Shown: positions 49,366-49,567 of the stretch, one piece after another | Numbering within the stretch: the first letter of the stretch is position 1 | Layout: each line of letters starts with the position of its first letter | Assembly (NCBI GenBank): GCA_003506895.1 | Contig: DNXO01000102.1 | Coordinates: 1-49,567 of the forward strand | Direction of reading: 5' to 3' | Source: Acetobacteraceae bacterium | Lineage (GTDB): Bacteria > Pseudomonadota > Alphaproteobacteria > Acetobacterales > Acetobacteraceae | DNA length: 49,567 nucleotides | Translations under genes and position numbers: made by a program | The notes under the pieces: model-generated | Seen by the model: only the letters and a program-made list of their open reading frames with translations | What the model was told of the DNA's origin: nothing | Database searches by the model: none

Positions 49366-49567
49366 CAGGGCTATCGCATATGACCATTGGCAAATTGACC
49401 GAGGAGGCGGGTCAGGAACTCGTCGTTCCACCCGGCTCGCTTGAACTTTCCTTTCATTGAGCCTTTGGAGCCTTCCACCTTAGCCAGGTTGAGGGCCAGC
49501 CGACGTAGAAGGGCGATGTTTTCCGGCCCATGATCCTTCCAGTTGCGCTTGCGGTCCTCGTTCATCG
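49366..49567 (-). mobile_element. End of an ISAs1-family insertion sequence
   Basis: The right edge of the window holds the 3' end of a minus-strand transposase. CAGGGCTATCGCAT at 49366 overlaps the transposase stop codon and may be the terminal inverted repeat, but the other end is outside the window and cannot be compared. It seems to have landed in or beside the IS630 remnant. Confidence 0.6.
49371..49567 (-). CDS. ISAs1-family transposase, C-terminal end
   Basis: About 65 residues are visible, running out of the window at the right edge; the apparent ATG at 49565 is probably an internal Met. The sequence DHGPENIALLRRLALNLAK followed by KRAGWNDEFLTRLL is the conserved C-terminus of ISAs1-type (IS4 superfamily) DDE transposases. 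The stop is at 49371-49373. Whether the element is intact cannot be judged. Confidence 0.88.
   Translation of the reverse strand, partial: MNEDRKRNWKDHGPENIALLRRLALNLAKVEGSKGSMKGKFKRAGWNDEFLTRLLGQFANGHMR

Noticed and set aside
49218..49460. An 80-residue plus-strand frame overlapping the end of hcp copy 3
   Set aside because: It is a composite of the IS630 remnant and the antisense of the ISAs1 transposase, not a gene.

Overview
The window is GC-rich DNA that reads like an alphaproteobacterial chromosome. Protein style suggests the Acetobacteraceae/Rhodospirillales, but no rRNA or other marker gene is present to prove it. Almost all of it is one type VI secretion (T6SS) locus of about 42 kb, with a large surface-protein gene at the left edge and insertion-sequence debris at the right edge. 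I see no tRNA, rRNA, CRISPR array or replication origin.

Layout. (1) 2-6983: the 3' end of a repeat-rich filamentous-haemagglutinin-like exoprotein gene, then a TPR-CHAT protease-like lipoprotein one base later. (2) 7008-8918: a transmembrane Ser/Thr kinase of the PpkA type. (3) 8940-11491, minus strand: a peptidoglycan-binding GH73 glucosaminidase, an OmpA-type protein and a membrane-anchored HExxH peptidase-like protein. (4) 11625-16492: a first TssL-TssM pair. (5) 16702-21771: accessory genes, namely an unrecognised three-repeat protein, a methyltransferase, a PAAR spike tip, an unrecognised Ala/Leu-rich protein and a DUF4337-like membrane protein. (6) 22278-33181: tssA-tssB-tssC-hcp-tagJ-tssE-tssF-tssG-tssH. 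(7) 33200-37282: a sheath-like TssB-TssC fusion, a minus-strand OmpA-like protein without a signal peptide, and the FHA-domain protein TagH. (8) 37402-44234: tssJ-tssK and a second TssL-TssM pair. (9) 44297-49221: vgrG, a second full-length tssC and two divergent hcp genes. (10) 49222-49567: an IS630-type transposase remnant and the end of an ISAs1-type element.

How the parts fit. Every core function TssA to TssM plus PAAR is encoded, so the machine looks complete. Kinase, FHA protein and a Thr-Ile-Arg-Pro type site at residue 15 of both TssL proteins together match the threonine-phosphorylation pathway known for T6SS activation. A PppA-type phosphatase is not in the window. The unusual points are duplicated membrane-complex subunits (two TssL-TssM pairs but one TssJ and one TssK), three sheath-large-subunit-like proteins, three Hcp proteins, a recurring acidic DxDALLxxL peptide shared by the sheath-like fusion and TagH, and several accessory proteins of unknown role around the PAAR gene.
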